From positions 43,501 to 107,500 of the forward strand of contig RQTK01000677.1 of assembly GCA_003991915.1 (NCBI GenBank): a stretch of DNA of 64,000 bases, read 5' to 3'. Source of the stretch: Elysia chlorotica (Eukaryota; Mollusca; Gastropoda; Plakobranchidae). The notes under the pieces were generated by a model, which worked only from the letters and a program-made list of their open reading frames with translations, did not search any database and was not told where the DNA came from. Of the stretch, positions 1 to 13,800 are shown in pieces (the first letter of the stretch is position 1; every line of letters begins with the position of its first letter). The position numbers were made by a program, and so were the translations under genes.

Positions 1-44
1 GAAATTCTAAAGAAAACCCATCTAAGACCATCACCTTCTTTCAG

Positions 45-1632
45 ATTGCTACTGAACAGATGGCAGCCAAGAAAATTACACAGGAAAAGCTGATCACCTC
101 GAGAACACTTATGTACGATGGACTTGCAGACATCGCCTTGCAAACTGGGCAGATTGAGAACGCTGAGATGCTTTACAAAGAAACTATGAAAGGCTGCCTT
201 TCCCAGGTAGAGAGTACCACTATTAGTAATCTACATACAATACATTTATGTTTATGGGTCAGTGGGGAAAGGGCAGAATTTTGACAATTTTCTCAGTTCT
301 TGTGTCTGTGTGGGTGAAATCTTTCAAAATTACAAATAAAATTAACATAAGGATATTGTTGAAAGTAAAATAAGTGATTAAAACAACATAAACTAAAGTT
401 TAACAATCAATTAACCCCAAGGGAAAGTATAATTTCGTTCTTTTCAGTCCTTTTCCTTGGCCTTCATACATGGCTGTGTCAATCTTTTTTCTTTTAATTA
501 TTTATACAACTGAACAAGAAGTCTATAGTGAGGTCCTAGATCAATGTATGCACCATGATTTAGTCTGGTAAATTTGATTTGAAATTAAATTAAGAAGTGA
601 ATGAGTATCAATGAAATAAAATCTGTTCAAATAGCTTTAGAATCAGGTTTAATGAGTTGGGTGTCAGAATTTTGAGTTTGGGAAGTATACATTCTTTTTT
701 TTTTTTTATTATGTCTTACATCCACTGAAAACTAGGAATTTTCACCTTAAGTTATGGACAAGCTTTTCTTTTTGTTTATTGGTCTATGTTCTCAGCACCG
801 ACATTGAAACACTTAAATAAATCTCTCTGTGGATAGGGTATAAAAGTGAATAAAATTCTGTTTTTCTTTCCGATCGTACATCTATTGAGAATCATTTCAC
901 CATAATTTATCTCTCACTGAACAGGGTATGGCGCAAGATGCTAACGCCATCGTCGAGCTGGCCCTCAAGCTTGCCAGCATCTACGCCATCCAGGGCAAGA
1001 AGGAGGAGGCAGAGGAGGGCTACAAGTTCTGCCTCCAGGCCACGCAGCCAAAGATGGAGGAGAGGGAGAAGCTGTGGAGGGCAGGCAAAGGCGGCAGCCT
1101 TGTCAAGAAGAAGCGGGCAGATGTGACAGGTCAGCCCGAGGAGATGGAGGTTTCGGAGCAGGAGGAAGTCGAGTTGAACACTGCGGCACTTTTGGGAATG
1201 ACGCTCGGCAGTTACGGTCGGTTCTTGTTGTACGAGAGACGTTACCAAGAAGCCTTGCCGCTGTTTGAGAAGGCGAGACTGTACGCTGAAAACACGCTAG
1301 GGACGGAGTCAAATCAGTACATCGTTGTTCTTAACGACCTGGCAACTCTCTACATTGTAACGAAAAACTTGTCCGAAGCGGAAAAGATTTTGAAGGATGG
1401 GATCAAAATATCGGACTCTGCAAAGTTAGGGGAGGGTGCATCGCTGTACTGTAACTTGGGGGCTGTGTACCTGAGGAAAGGCCAGACCATGGAGGCGATG
1501 AGCGCTTGCAAAACCGGCCTGGAGCTGGCGCAGGTGTTTGATCACAAAACTGCGTACAAAATGGCGGAGGCTTGTCTACACAAAGGTGTCAATGTGCTCT
1601 CAGGGACGGCACATACAAAACCAACCACTTGA
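45..1632 (+). CDS. TTC19: TTC19-like tetratricopeptide repeat protein, C-terminal part (last two exons)
   Basis: Two exons, 45-206 and 925-1632, join in phase 0 (acceptor at 43-44, donor GT at 207, acceptor at 923-924); the stop is TGA at 1630-1632. The gene begins outside the window. The product is about 290 residues of TPR helix pairs with typical TPR spacing (for example GSYGRFLLYERRYQEALPLF and LATLYIVTKNLSEAEKIL). The order of repeats and the ending (LGAVYLRKGQTMEAMSACK) match the TTC19 family. Known role of the family: a mitochondrial inner-membrane protein that helps maintain respiratory complex III after Rieske protein insertion. A Lys-rich and Glu-rich linker (around 1085-1170) separates two TPR blocks. 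Codon use in the last exon is GC-rich against an AT-rich intron, as expected for real coding sequence. Any targeting peptide lies off the left edge. The identification is from recalled family resemblance, with no alignment run. Confidence 0.85.
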
Positions 1633-4600
1633 TTGCAAAAAAGTGGAAGAATTCTAAAATAATATTTTAAATATTTGAACCCATCTCAGATTCACTTGTA
1701 GAAAGGCAACCCAGTGATAAGGATTGTTTTTGTTCTGTTTTGTAGGTAATCTGCACACAATGTTCTATGAAAGTATTTAATGGAGTCTGCCTGCCTGTTC
1801 TAAGAATATTCTGACAATGCTTATGAAATTTGGAACAAAACAAAAAAAAAGAGTTAATTTTGATATTCACTATTTAAAAAGTGATGATTGTGGAAATAGG
1901 CAATTTTGGTATCAATAGTTTCTAATTTTGAGTGCAGAATAACTATCATTGATTGGGTAGAAATAGCTCATGGGGCTTTGTATGTGAATACTGAATATCA
2001 AATAAATTCATGTATGATACAATTCAGATACCAAAGAAAAAAAAAACATATGTATTTATAAAAAAAATTAAAAACTTGCATTAAAGGGTGGCATACACTA
2101 AATCCTTATCTGCATTCCCACAATGATTTGACTTCGGGTTTTTAATTCTGTGGACTATTGATTGAAAAAGTCAATTTCTTGGAGGGGGGGGTCTTTATCT
2201 GATTCAAATTTACTTATGCAAAGAAAATGTAAACTGAGGCAGACATATAATTTTGACTGGAAGCAAGAGTTGACCTAATGTGGATTATGTTGTATTTGAG
2301 TGAGTTTACTGGGGGGAGATGTGAATGTGACTTTATGCCCCTTAGTAGAAGTAAATAAACACACCAGAATTCAGCATAAGGGTCCTCATTCTACCCTCAT
2401 ATGCATGATTGTATATTATACGTGTTTACATGTTTACCAGCGAAGTAAAAGGTAATAGCTGTCTTGTCAATAAAATTAACAGATGGCAATAGAATATGCC
2501 ATATTGAAAGACAAAAAATAATAATATAATTTGTAAATGATAATCAGCTCCCACTAAAATTAAGTTACTCCCTGTTGTTTTTATTGTATACATGTATAAT
2601 ATTGTCAGATGCTATGCATCTGTCTGGGTAGAGAGAAATTGTGGTATGAATCTGTGATCACTCTTATGTAAGGAGATAAAAAAGACAAAAACTGTAAATA
2701 GTTTGAATGCCATTAAACAGTTTTATTAAATCACTATATTTTTGCTTAATTTTATCTTACTCTGGTGATGTCTCTTTTGTTATCTTTCGTTTTGCTTAAA
2801 AAAGCTTGGTTACCTATTTTGCTTTGCACTTTTTATTTAAAATTTTATATATTATGTAAAAAAATTTAAATTTAAAAGCAATTGAACAATGGCAGCTTAA
2901 TGTCTCTCTCTTAAAAAAAACATGCACACAAAAAAATACAGAAATAAGGTTGACTAAAACAAAAACATTCATATTTTCTATAAAAAGTTTATTCTAAGTG
3001 CTCGGATTCAGTATTGATCTAAACAATTGTTTATATTCAATTATGAAATGGCATCGATAATATCAGACACATCTAGTCAACATTTTTGTACATAAAATTT
3101 ACAATACATTTGCTCATTCAATGCCAAATCTTAAAAAGCATTAAAATATCATTTTCTTATGGATTATGGTTTTAACTACAGATTAAAAGTTTTAAAATAG
3201 GCTCGGCCTGCGAGAAATTAAAACCCTTTGGTCTAAGAATCCAATGTTGTAGCATTCTTTAGAACCGGTGTTGAAAATATTACATGAATTAATACATGTA
3301 TCAAGGGAGACTACAAAAGTTCTAGTGAAAATATATGGCTTGAAGTGGAACTAGAACTGTGTAGAAGTACAAGTTATGAAAACTTCACTCTGCTGGATAA
3401 TAAATAAAATTGACTTCAAAGCTAAAACATTAAGTATATATATAGTAACAATTGGACCGCTAAATAGAGATAAATGCAGTTTATATCAATACAGATCACT
3501 TTATTTGAAATCCATTTTAGCATGGGCTATAATATAAATAATAAAATCATTTTTAGTGTCATTCCTTGTTTACATTGAAAAAATATTCTAATTAACAAAA
3601 AAAGCCAAAAATTACATGATTCAATATATAGAATTTGTAACCCCAATCATAACATACAGATTTTAATATATATTAATATATATTTTGTGGTGCGCTTGTT
3701 TAGGGAAACATTGTGTACAACTATATTCTATATTAAAATTTGCTAAGACAATAAGGGTGTGACCACCAGGCCTGCCTACTTGAAAAAGGTACTCCCAGAG
3801 GAAAAAAAAAGATATTTTTCAGGAAAAATAGTTACAAAAGCAGTGTTTCTCTATAAGTTGGATCAGTGTTAATCATGATACATTTACTCAGTACATGTGT
3901 ATAGGGAGTGTCAATAGACACCATAGTTGTACAGTGTATCTGTCTCAATATTGCTATGAAAAAAACAACACAATAATACTTTAAAAGGGTTTTGTCAATC
4001 TATACCTTGGGATGACTTTGTGGCCCCCTTGGTAGAAAACTTAAAAATTAGTTTTATTGTTTTGATTACTTACATTTTTCTCCAAAATATTTGGACAAAG
4101 TAATGGTTCTCTGTAAAGTGTAATGTATAGCAAATAAAATATGTTGTTAAATAACCCAATCTCCACTGTTAAACAAGTATAGAAAAAAGAATATCGCCTA
4201 TTGATAAAATAAATAAATCGTTTATAGATTTTCTTTCGCCCATGCACAAAGCACTGGAAATTTTCTTTATTTTTCTCTAGTTTCGGTTGCGTGATGAGAG
4301 GAAAATCGTAGCTGAATTTTTTGTTGTTGAGAAAAACAGTAGTGTGGCCCAGAAGATCATATTTGAGTAGAAAAATGTGAGAAAATAAGTCAAAGTGCGC
4401 AGGCTAGCAGCTCTTGGGGGTATACTATCAGTACCCTTTCGAACATCAGACTAAAACCTTAGACCTCGGAGAATAGGCTTCAATCAAAAGTGCATGACCC
4501 TAAGTCTACAATAAAATATGTTGACCAGACAGACTCGGCTAAGATGTCATAGGTGCGGGTCATTAGCTTTCTGCCGCCGCGGAAATGGGCTAGTCATGGG

Positions 4601-4870
4601 TCTCTTGATAAGTGGTGAACAGAGGCAGAGAGTATTGAAAAAAAAAAATCGTCAATCGCACAGCTGAATATCTTCAGGTTGAAAAATCTGTACATCCCTG
4701 TGGAAATCAGGATTGACGACGAAAATTGACAGGCCTAGACTGCTTTTCCTTTATTGAAAAAAATTGTCTAACACAGTTTGACATGAATCAGTAATTTAAA
4801 AAGTTATTCACACTGTGAAACACTGTACAGAATAGGATCAAGTTGGCTTGTTTTATCAGGACCAGAGACA
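1633..4870. other. 3' UTR of TTC19 and AT-rich spacer between convergent genes
   Basis: No coding exon is visible on either strand. TTC19 transcription enters from the left and CCDC15 from the right. AATAAA-type polyadenylation candidates on the plus strand occur at about 2001, 2352 and 2470; I cannot choose between them. The rest is AT-rich with short A and T runs and no recognisable repeat family. Confidence 0.6.
4750..4755 (-). terminator. candidate polyadenylation signal of CCDC15
   Basis: On the minus strand this reads AATAAA, about 115 bases after the CCDC15 stop codon (4871-4873). Its position suits the first usable polyadenylation signal, but the AT-rich context makes chance matches common. 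Confidence 0.4.
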
Positions 4871-7800
4871 TCACATGGTCTCCACGGAAACCAGCAGGGA
4901 TTGAAGTGCTCTTGCGTAAGCTGTAGAGGGGTGAGAAAAAAAGGTCCTGGTTAGATTTGTTATACTAGCATGCATATTAAGTTCACGCTTGCAAAATGAA
5001 AACCAAATGAAGGTTAAATTGGGCATAGCAGTAGAATACACTGAGAGACTCAACAGAGTGAGGATAACTCTCCTCCTTAGTAAAAAAAAAAAGCGAACTG
5101 TGGTAAATGGTAGGATAAAAAAGTCTGATGGATTCTTGGTAGAAAAGATTGTGCACACCTGGAAACTACTTGAGTGTCTGTTCACCTTGTTTGTTATGGT
5201 AAAAATCTAATGGACTTGGTGGTTGTGGGAAAAATCCAATTGATCAACAATGGACAAGATTAAACACACAAGAACTACCTGAGTGTCCATATCTGTTTAC
5301 ATCAACAGTAATGGTGATAATATAATTGGACCCTTGGTTGACTGACTAGGTTGTGCCCACTATTGAATTCTATTTCTGCCGTGCATCTCTTCACATTGGT
5401 GGTTATGGGCAAAACGAAACCTGGTTGACTATATTGAACAAATAAGAGAAATACTTTGCCTAGTGTTTCACTGTTTGCGGTAAAAATCTAACAAAACTTT
5501 AGTGGACTGCGTTCTACACTGGATTATACACACACAAGAGAACTTAATACCACAAGCTTGACGATGCCTCTTTGTTATTGTGTGATAAAATATATAAGTT
5601 ATAACAGAACCCTGGAGAACTCAATTGTACACACAATATAAATGAGTTTCCAGTGGCTTTATGTACTTACCTCGGTGGTTGCGGTAGAAGAAGCAGTTGT
5701 TTGCGCAGGTCTCTGGGTGCGTGTCCCAGATTGTCTCTGCGCAGGCACAGAGCGCCGGGAGCTGCTGACCCTGTCTCTTGACGCGCTCCATCAGGCGGTG
5801 CCGCAGTGCGTCCAGGTACCTGCTCAGGTAGCGTTATATGTCACTGAGTTAACAGAATGTCATAACTAATTTTCAGAGTTTTTCAATAATTTATAAAAAA
5901 TCCTTGTGTGGGTACATTTGTAGTATAATTTGTATTATAGTTTTTCTTCAGTTAATTCAAAACAAACTAACCTGCCTTAATTCAAATGTACCATGAGATA
6001 AAGACTGACCAAACAAACACAGTGATAGGTCAGTGTCTAAATGACATATCTCTTAGATATTGTACAACAGTGTGAAAACCATCAGACAATATGGAATCAA
6101 GGTCCTTCAAACAACGCTATACCTAAATGTTGCTGATACATGTGCATAACATACCCTGCTATCCCGAGGTGAGACTTAAACATGAACTTTGTAACACTTT
6201 AAGATAATGGAAAAATAATTAAGTAAACAAACAAACAGCAATGTAAGTGTATTTGCTGAAGTACCATCAAGATCCTTAACTTCTGGTTGCAGAGAATCAG
6301 GAACCAACATTCACCCTGCTGAACAAGTGACACACAATACACCCACCTCTCCAAATAAGGTAAACTAATGAACAGTACTGCAATTATAATTGTATTTGCT
6401 GAAAAAAGTGACACACACACACTAGATACCCACCTCTCCATCTCGCGAAGCCTGCGTATCTCGTCGCGCCTCCGATCGGCTTCCTGACTGAGACACAATT
6501 CCTCCAGATCCTCCCTGATGCGTGCCTCCTCCAGACTTTCCTCGATGACGACCCCTGGACTTGCAGCAGACGCGAGCTGTTGGCGGGCCAGTGTCTCCAG
6601 CTGTTGCCGCACTTCCTCCTTCTCTCGCTTCAGGCTGTGGAGGTAACGGGCAGGGTCAGAGAGTTGCAAGTTTTTGCATAGGCACAGAGCAAAATTGTTG
6701 AAATATGTGTAGGGCAGCGGCAACACTAAAAATAGGCCTGACCTCTTTTTCTCAAAAGTCATGTGATGCTTGTAAGTCGGCTCGAGCAAAAAGGTAGTCT
6801 ATGCTCTACCCCAATCAGCAGATAGCAACAACATTGAATATTGGTAGGCAAATATTTATGTACTTTCAATATAGTGAACACATAGTTCACTTATAAACTA
6901 AACTTTTCAACAGACACAGAAGCATCTTCAAAAGAAATAAATGTATATGTACTTTCAATATATATATATTAAAACATCTAGTCCCCTTATAAACTAAACT
7001 TTTCCACAGACACAGAAGCATCTCCAAAGAAATATAGCAGTTATGTCATTGTTTACAAAAAGAAAAATACTATCATCACATGACTTTGCGAACGTTGGTC
7101 TCCGGGTCGGGACAATCGCAGTCGGGAACTTTGTGTTTGTATGCAGTATTAAATGTATTCTTGTATATGCGTGAAGAGTTGTGTGTTTGAAATCGCTCAT
7201 TATATTTTATTTTTATTATCATCATTATCACCACTATTTATTATGTCACACATGTACAACTGGTGTATTCATGTATGTATGACCATGAAAAATTTCCCTA
7301 TGGATAAAGAGGTCAGGCCCATTATAAAACAACCTTCACCAGAACAGAAAAACTAGATCAGATGAAAGAAAAGAATATGCAGTTGAACATGTCAAGTTTT
7401 TGCTGATTTCCATGGAAAGAGTAGAAAGAGGAGAAACTCAATGAGTTCACACATTAATATATAACATAGGACTAAATACTTTCAAACAGACTAGGGGTAA
7501 TAGACTTCACAGTTTGATTATGAAAAATACTTTCAAAAATGTATTTCACCCTTTAGACTAGATCCAAATATCTGTATATTTGTTTTGGTACTTACCCTTT
7601 TACTGTGTAAAATAACTGTAGCTTGCATTATAACTGGTATTGTTTATCTAACTTTTATTCTTATTATTATTACTACTTGTTGAAAACACAAAATTTGAGA
7701 GAATTTTGGGATGGACCAAGCTGAAGGGTTATGGCTAAAACTCGAAATTATCTATAACTTTAGGAATGTAAATTGTTTTAATTTAATGAAGAGAATGGTC

Positions 7801-10800
7801 CACAACTCTTTAATAAACCCATAGGAAATCATTATACGCTTTCCCCCCCTCTTTTTGTCGTTTGATTGATATTTGTAATCTTTTGCATGGGCATATTTTA
7901 TAAGTCATAGAAAATTAACCCACATGCTGTTAGTTGTTTTTATAGACCATTGACTTTCTTAAAGTAGGTTTAATTTTATCTTCTAAATTTACAATATTAA
8001 CTTAGCATTCTAACGAAATAGTGCCATGTGTGCGGTAAAATTTGCGTACTAAAAAAACAACAACAACAGTAGAATAATTGTGCATGAACCGCACATTCCA
8101 TGTGACATTTTTTGTTTTATGAATTCATTGGTTTGGGGTGAATTGTGGTGAATTGAAACATTTTCGTCAAAATAAATGTGCCCATGCAAATCTACAGTAA
8201 AAAATACCATCTACCTTGGTAATTTTGTAGCTTTATTTTGTGCGATTTTAGAGATTTTGGGATTCAAATATTTTGTTCCTAGCTCCATTATAATAAGTTT
8301 ATTATCATCACTATTATTATTCTTATTATTATTATTATTATTATTATCACATCACCATTATTATTACTATTTGAGCGTCAGTTTATTTGTATCTAGTCTA
8401 TGATTTCAACTATCAAGTGTTATGCATAAGCAAAAAGCACATAATTGTATAATCATAACAAAAAAAAGGGAAAGTATGTTTTGCTGGCATCAATAATCAT
8501 TTGCCTCAAGTAAAATTTTACCAAAGCCTTTGATACACACATACAAAGAGCAAATGATGTCAGAGTGACAGACCTGGCTATTTTCTTCTTGTGCTGCTGC
8601 CTGCGTATGTTCTCCCTGACTGCTTCCCTCTCTCTATCCATGAACACTCTTCTGGAGATGGCAGTCTGTTGGCGCCTCAGTCTCTCCGACAACTCAGTCT
8701 CTGTGTTAGGCAGGATGGCTTCGAGGTGACTCGACAGGGGACGTTTTGAGGATCCTGAGGAATTGTAAGACAACACATGAGCATGGCAAGATCAATATAT
8801 AATATAAATTGTATCAGTAATTTAACTAAAAGTATTCAACAACTTTAATGTACATAGGTCTATATTTAAGAAGAATGTACACCTTAGTTATATTAATAAA
8901 TGAAAACTATGCAGGGACGTTTTGAGGATCCTGATGAGTTTGGCAAGACAGATCAATTTAATCAATAATTATTATATAGGAAATTAAACTCTTTTAAAAA
9001 ATATCACCCTTGTTGAGTTACAATCCAGAAATTCCTGTAGTTTCCACGTTAAATGAACAGAGATTTAAATATAAGAAGTTACACCTTAGTTATAATAATA
9101 AACTTTATTTGCATAGCACTCTACTTTGAACAGTCCTAGGCTCAGAGCTCTTAAAAAGGACATTTTTAGAGAACCTTAACCATAACACTCTAGTTTTAGG
9201 CAAGTAAGGTGAAAGGTATTTGAGAACTAAGTGAAAAATGTGCAGAAAATTTTAAATCCTCACTACTTCTAAGAACAGAGGAAGGAGAAGCTTAAAATTT
9301 CAAAATGCAGCTGATTGAGGGTTTCACGCCTAACTTTATGAGGAATCAGAGTATCTGGACTCTCTTTTGTAAAATAAATTTTTAGCATCATTTATTTTTA
9401 AAACAGCATACCAGGACGCTTTTTCCTAGTATGTCTTGTGTTTGGTCCAGATTTTCCTTGAGCGTCACTTTCTTTTGCATCACCAGAAGCTTCAAACTCA
9501 TCATCTGGTGGAAGTTGTAACAAAATCACAACTGTGTGTTATGTTCCTAACAAAACTGCAATAACAACACATTTTTTAAAGAGGAAGAGCTTTAGCACTT
9601 AGCCAGTAAATTAACATTGGCAGAGCCACACAGTAAATCAGTAGATTTGTCATAATTTTACATTTGAACATTTAACAATTTTTGCAGTTCAACTATGTAT
9701 TATATTCAAATTGTTGTTGTTTTCAACTAATAAATATTTTAGGTTGTTGAAAATTATCCGAATCATTCTCATGTGCTGGTCAAATCTCCTAAGCTTTTCC
9801 AATCATGACACACACAATCATGTTGTGTGCATTGAAATGCGCTCATGCTGGCACCCCTTTGTATTGATCTGCACATTTCAAAATGAAGAAAATATCAAGG
9901 CCTTCACCTTATTTTTTTTTAATTACCAAAATAGAGTGCACACAAGGAATAGGCCTAAAATTGTGCAATGAGAAAAGGTTAATCGGTTTTACACTTGCTC
10001 ACAAAGTGCCCAGTTATGCCTTTTAACTGTGAAAATGCTAAACCTGCAAAGATTTGGTTGGACATAACCTTCATATGAATCTCCATAATGAGTCGTACCT
10101 GATGCCCCCTCAACATCCTCCACTTCCTCATCTTCTTCGCCAGCTGTCTTAGTTGATCCACCATCCCCTATCTGAACTGCATCCTTCCTCTGCAGGTCTC
10201 CCACATTGATGTCAACTATACTGGTCACGGTTGGTGCCTGCATCAAGTCCAATAAAACAGGAGTGGATTTTGTTGGGTTTTTAAATATTTCTAAAGCCTT
10301 TATAAATAATTATAATGTCATTTGTTCAAAAATTGTTCTTATGATTATGTAGCTAGGATTAAATGAACTGCACTTTGGTTGCCTCCTGAAAAGAGAAGCC
10401 ACAAAAATACTGCAGCCAAGCTTGCCTTAGCAATTATCTCTCTATTACAAGGATTGTCAAGAGGCAGACAACAACAAAAAAATGTATGGAAGTCGATAAG
10501 GCTATGTCAGATCAGAATAAAATGATTTTACATTGAGATGGTGGTAGCTGCTGATATCACAAGTTCATGGCTTATAACATATGATATGTCTGTGTATTCA
10601 CTTAAAACATCTTCATACACCGCTTTCACTTTTTTATTGGGCATGATGTTTTATAAGCATAAGTCTATATATTGTAGATCTACATGCCAATCTAAATCTA
10701 GATGATTCCATTGGGGTATGGATCTAGACTCACTATGATTTACAGTGTTAATAAATAAGAAACACAGCCATTGAATATTGGTCAAGTTAATATTGAGATT

Positions 10801-13800
10801 TCAGAATTCATGATAGGAGCTATATAAAAAAAACCCTTGTACCATCGTTTATTTTTTAAGTGCCCACCATTGGGCTAGTTGTCTGAATATTTTAATTACA
10901 TCTACATGACAATGTTCATCTAAGATCTCACAGGTTCACAGGGCCACAGACACATGTTTACATAGAGTGTTTTCCTTACATTTATGTCTCGGGCCAAAGT
11001 GCCCTCTTTCTGTTCTTTTGGTATTTTCTCACTCTGTTTCCCCGACTGGACCTTTTTGGATACAAGTTGTTTGCGGGCTTGCCCAGCCGCTTTATGGCTC
11101 TGAAGAGAAAAAAATGTAATAAAAAAAGTTTTTAAAACAGGGCTTTCAAAAAATTTTCTGAGTAATTGAATTGAAGGAAATGAAAACATTTTTGCACTAC
11201 AAGGTTCAACAGTTATCTACAGGTATTTCTATTAACTTTTTAACATAGAACACAATGACATTTTGAGGGGGGTATTTTTTACAGCCGTCACTCAACCTGC
11301 ACAACATCAATGTAAGTTGTGCATGTTCTTGTATGAATGAATGCTTTTTCTTTTGTAATAATTTTATTATCATCTATGTTCTATGTCATGTTCTTTTTGC
11401 ATTAGATCTTAATCTGTAAAAGCACCATTAGCTGAGTTTATTGGATATGGTGCTCTATAAATGATCTGTATTATTATTAGTAGTAGTAGTAGTATACTGT
11501 TCCTAAATTTTTCACACTGAACGCTTTAAGGCCTTCATGTGCACACTATCTAAGGAGAAATTTTTAAAACCCATAAAGATCAAAGATTTGATATCTTTCA
11601 TTTTGAAATGGAATGTGCAAAGCACAATGCAAATATGTTCAATAACTCTTACAAAAAAAGTTTGCCTACTTCTTTGACTTTGGAAGTCATTGTTGGAAAC
11701 CTTGATTTAAATCTAAAGATATCCATAACCAATAATGTTTAGGTCTTGAATTTCGGGAGAGTCTTCAAAGTTTAGCACAGACATTCCACGTAACTGCTTG
11801 GAGTTGATGTAGACAAGTCCTGCCAGTGTTTCATTGTAAATTTGATACTCTCTGTGAAGTTCAAAAGGACTAAAATGACAGTGGGCTGAAATCAGTGTTT
11901 ATGAAACAATTTAAATTACCTCATCTGTGTGGGACTGCAAAACAGGACTTTCCTCACCCCATGTGGACATGTCTTCTGAAAATAGAAAAAAACATGACAT
12001 TTGTATGCAAGGCTAAAACAATTTTTTTCAATATGGGTTTTGCAAAAAATCATCACTCAGAGAATTGGCAAGTTTAAACAAAATGTGTTTCTGAAGAAAT
12101 TGAATTTTCTATTTGTTTGTGCACACTGGGAAATTAAGTCAAAACAATGCAATTTGGGAAAGAAAAAAGTATTAGTAGAGATGTTTCAAGACTGTTTGAG
12201 TTTCGATTACAAAATTGTGTAACTAAGTTTGCCTGCAATATTTACCAGGCTATCAGTCAATTCCTTGCTGGATCTTGATTTAGTTTGTCAATGTTGTCAC
12301 TTTTACAAAATCATTGTTCGTTTTTGTTACTAATCTTCCAAATTCCATATCAGATACACCATTAGAATCATGACATTGCCCCAGACCAACCAACTGAAGG
12401 AACTTTCAAATCATAAAGATACTTATAAACATTATTCAAACTGACACTTATGTTCTGGATAATCTAGATCTAGAGTTATCTAGAGCTTAAGAAATGAGAT
12501 GTATCAACCTTGACTCTTCATAAAGCAGACAAAAGCATTGGCTTTTCTCAATCAAAGAGTCATAACGTTAGCTCTGATAGCAGATAAATCAATGCCCAAA
12601 TCATGACAAACAAAATTTTCAAACTGTAGGTGATCATAAACTACATGACTGCTGTCAGACATTCTATCACAATCAGCTGGTGAGAGGGTAGAGAGATCCC
12701 ATTTGGTCATATTAGTTGTAAAGGGTTAATCCGACTTTCAGGGGCAGATCCCCATAATTTATAAAAACAGTTATAATAAATCACTAACATGTATGCCAAT
12801 CAGGTACTTTACCTCCATATTTGGCCATGAGTCTCTGTTTGATGGCCATGTCTAGATCCTGGCGATATGAACATGTGTCTCGTCGAGGCATCTCGCCTGT
12901 TAAGCAAGACTGTCGCACAACTCTGCGCTCACGTTCAAACTGAGGAAAAAAAGCAACCATAAAACATTTGCTTTAATTGTCAAATTTTTAGTTTTCAACC
13001 TCAACTTAATATCAAGGATCAGGGTCAAAGCAATCTGCATGCATGAGGGTTCAAATTCAAAGAACCGTCAGCAATAGTTTAGCTTATAAAAATAACCATG
13101 GCATCCCTAACGAACTGGACAAATTATCACACACTTTGTACACCCATTTATTGCAAGCCGCTCCTTCTCTTCAGATCATAATATTCATGTCCATATTTAT
13201 CTATTCCTTGCATTAATAAATCAATGTGATCATCTGTGATATGATAGATTATTTGATATAGTTTTATAATCCTTATATGAAAACTTATGTAATAAGAACA
13301 AAAGGAAAAATATTGCCAAATACTGCAGTATTATCCCAAGAGCATGACTCTCTCCTAATGTAGCAGCAAATTCTGTTCTGACAACAACATAAAATGTCGT
13401 TATTTTCATTTATTTTTAATGTTCAATATGTTATCTTTAAAATGAGACAAACATTTTAAAAAATTTACCTACGGGTCATTATTTTATTTAACAATTTAAT
13501 TGTGGATTACGTCACTACATCTCTAAAAATATTCTGTTTACAAGAAAACCACAATAAAACTATAACACTCATTGTAATAATTGTTTGTTATTATCTCACA
13601 TTTACATCTGTTGTTTCAAATACTAACTTTTGTTTTAGGCATCAGGTAAAATTGTATTGTACAAAGCAAAAAACATGCATAAACTCCAATAATTACACGA
13701 ATTTAGAACAGCCCCCTGGTGGGTGTACTGAGCCCGGTATTTTGCCGAGACCAGGCGAGGTCACCAGGGCTGCTGCTTAGGTGACGACTGGGAGCTCAGC

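Noticed and set aside
907..1312. Antisense and shifted open frames over the last TTC19 exon
   Set aside because: Shadows of the GC-rich coding exon; the TPR frame explains the sequence.
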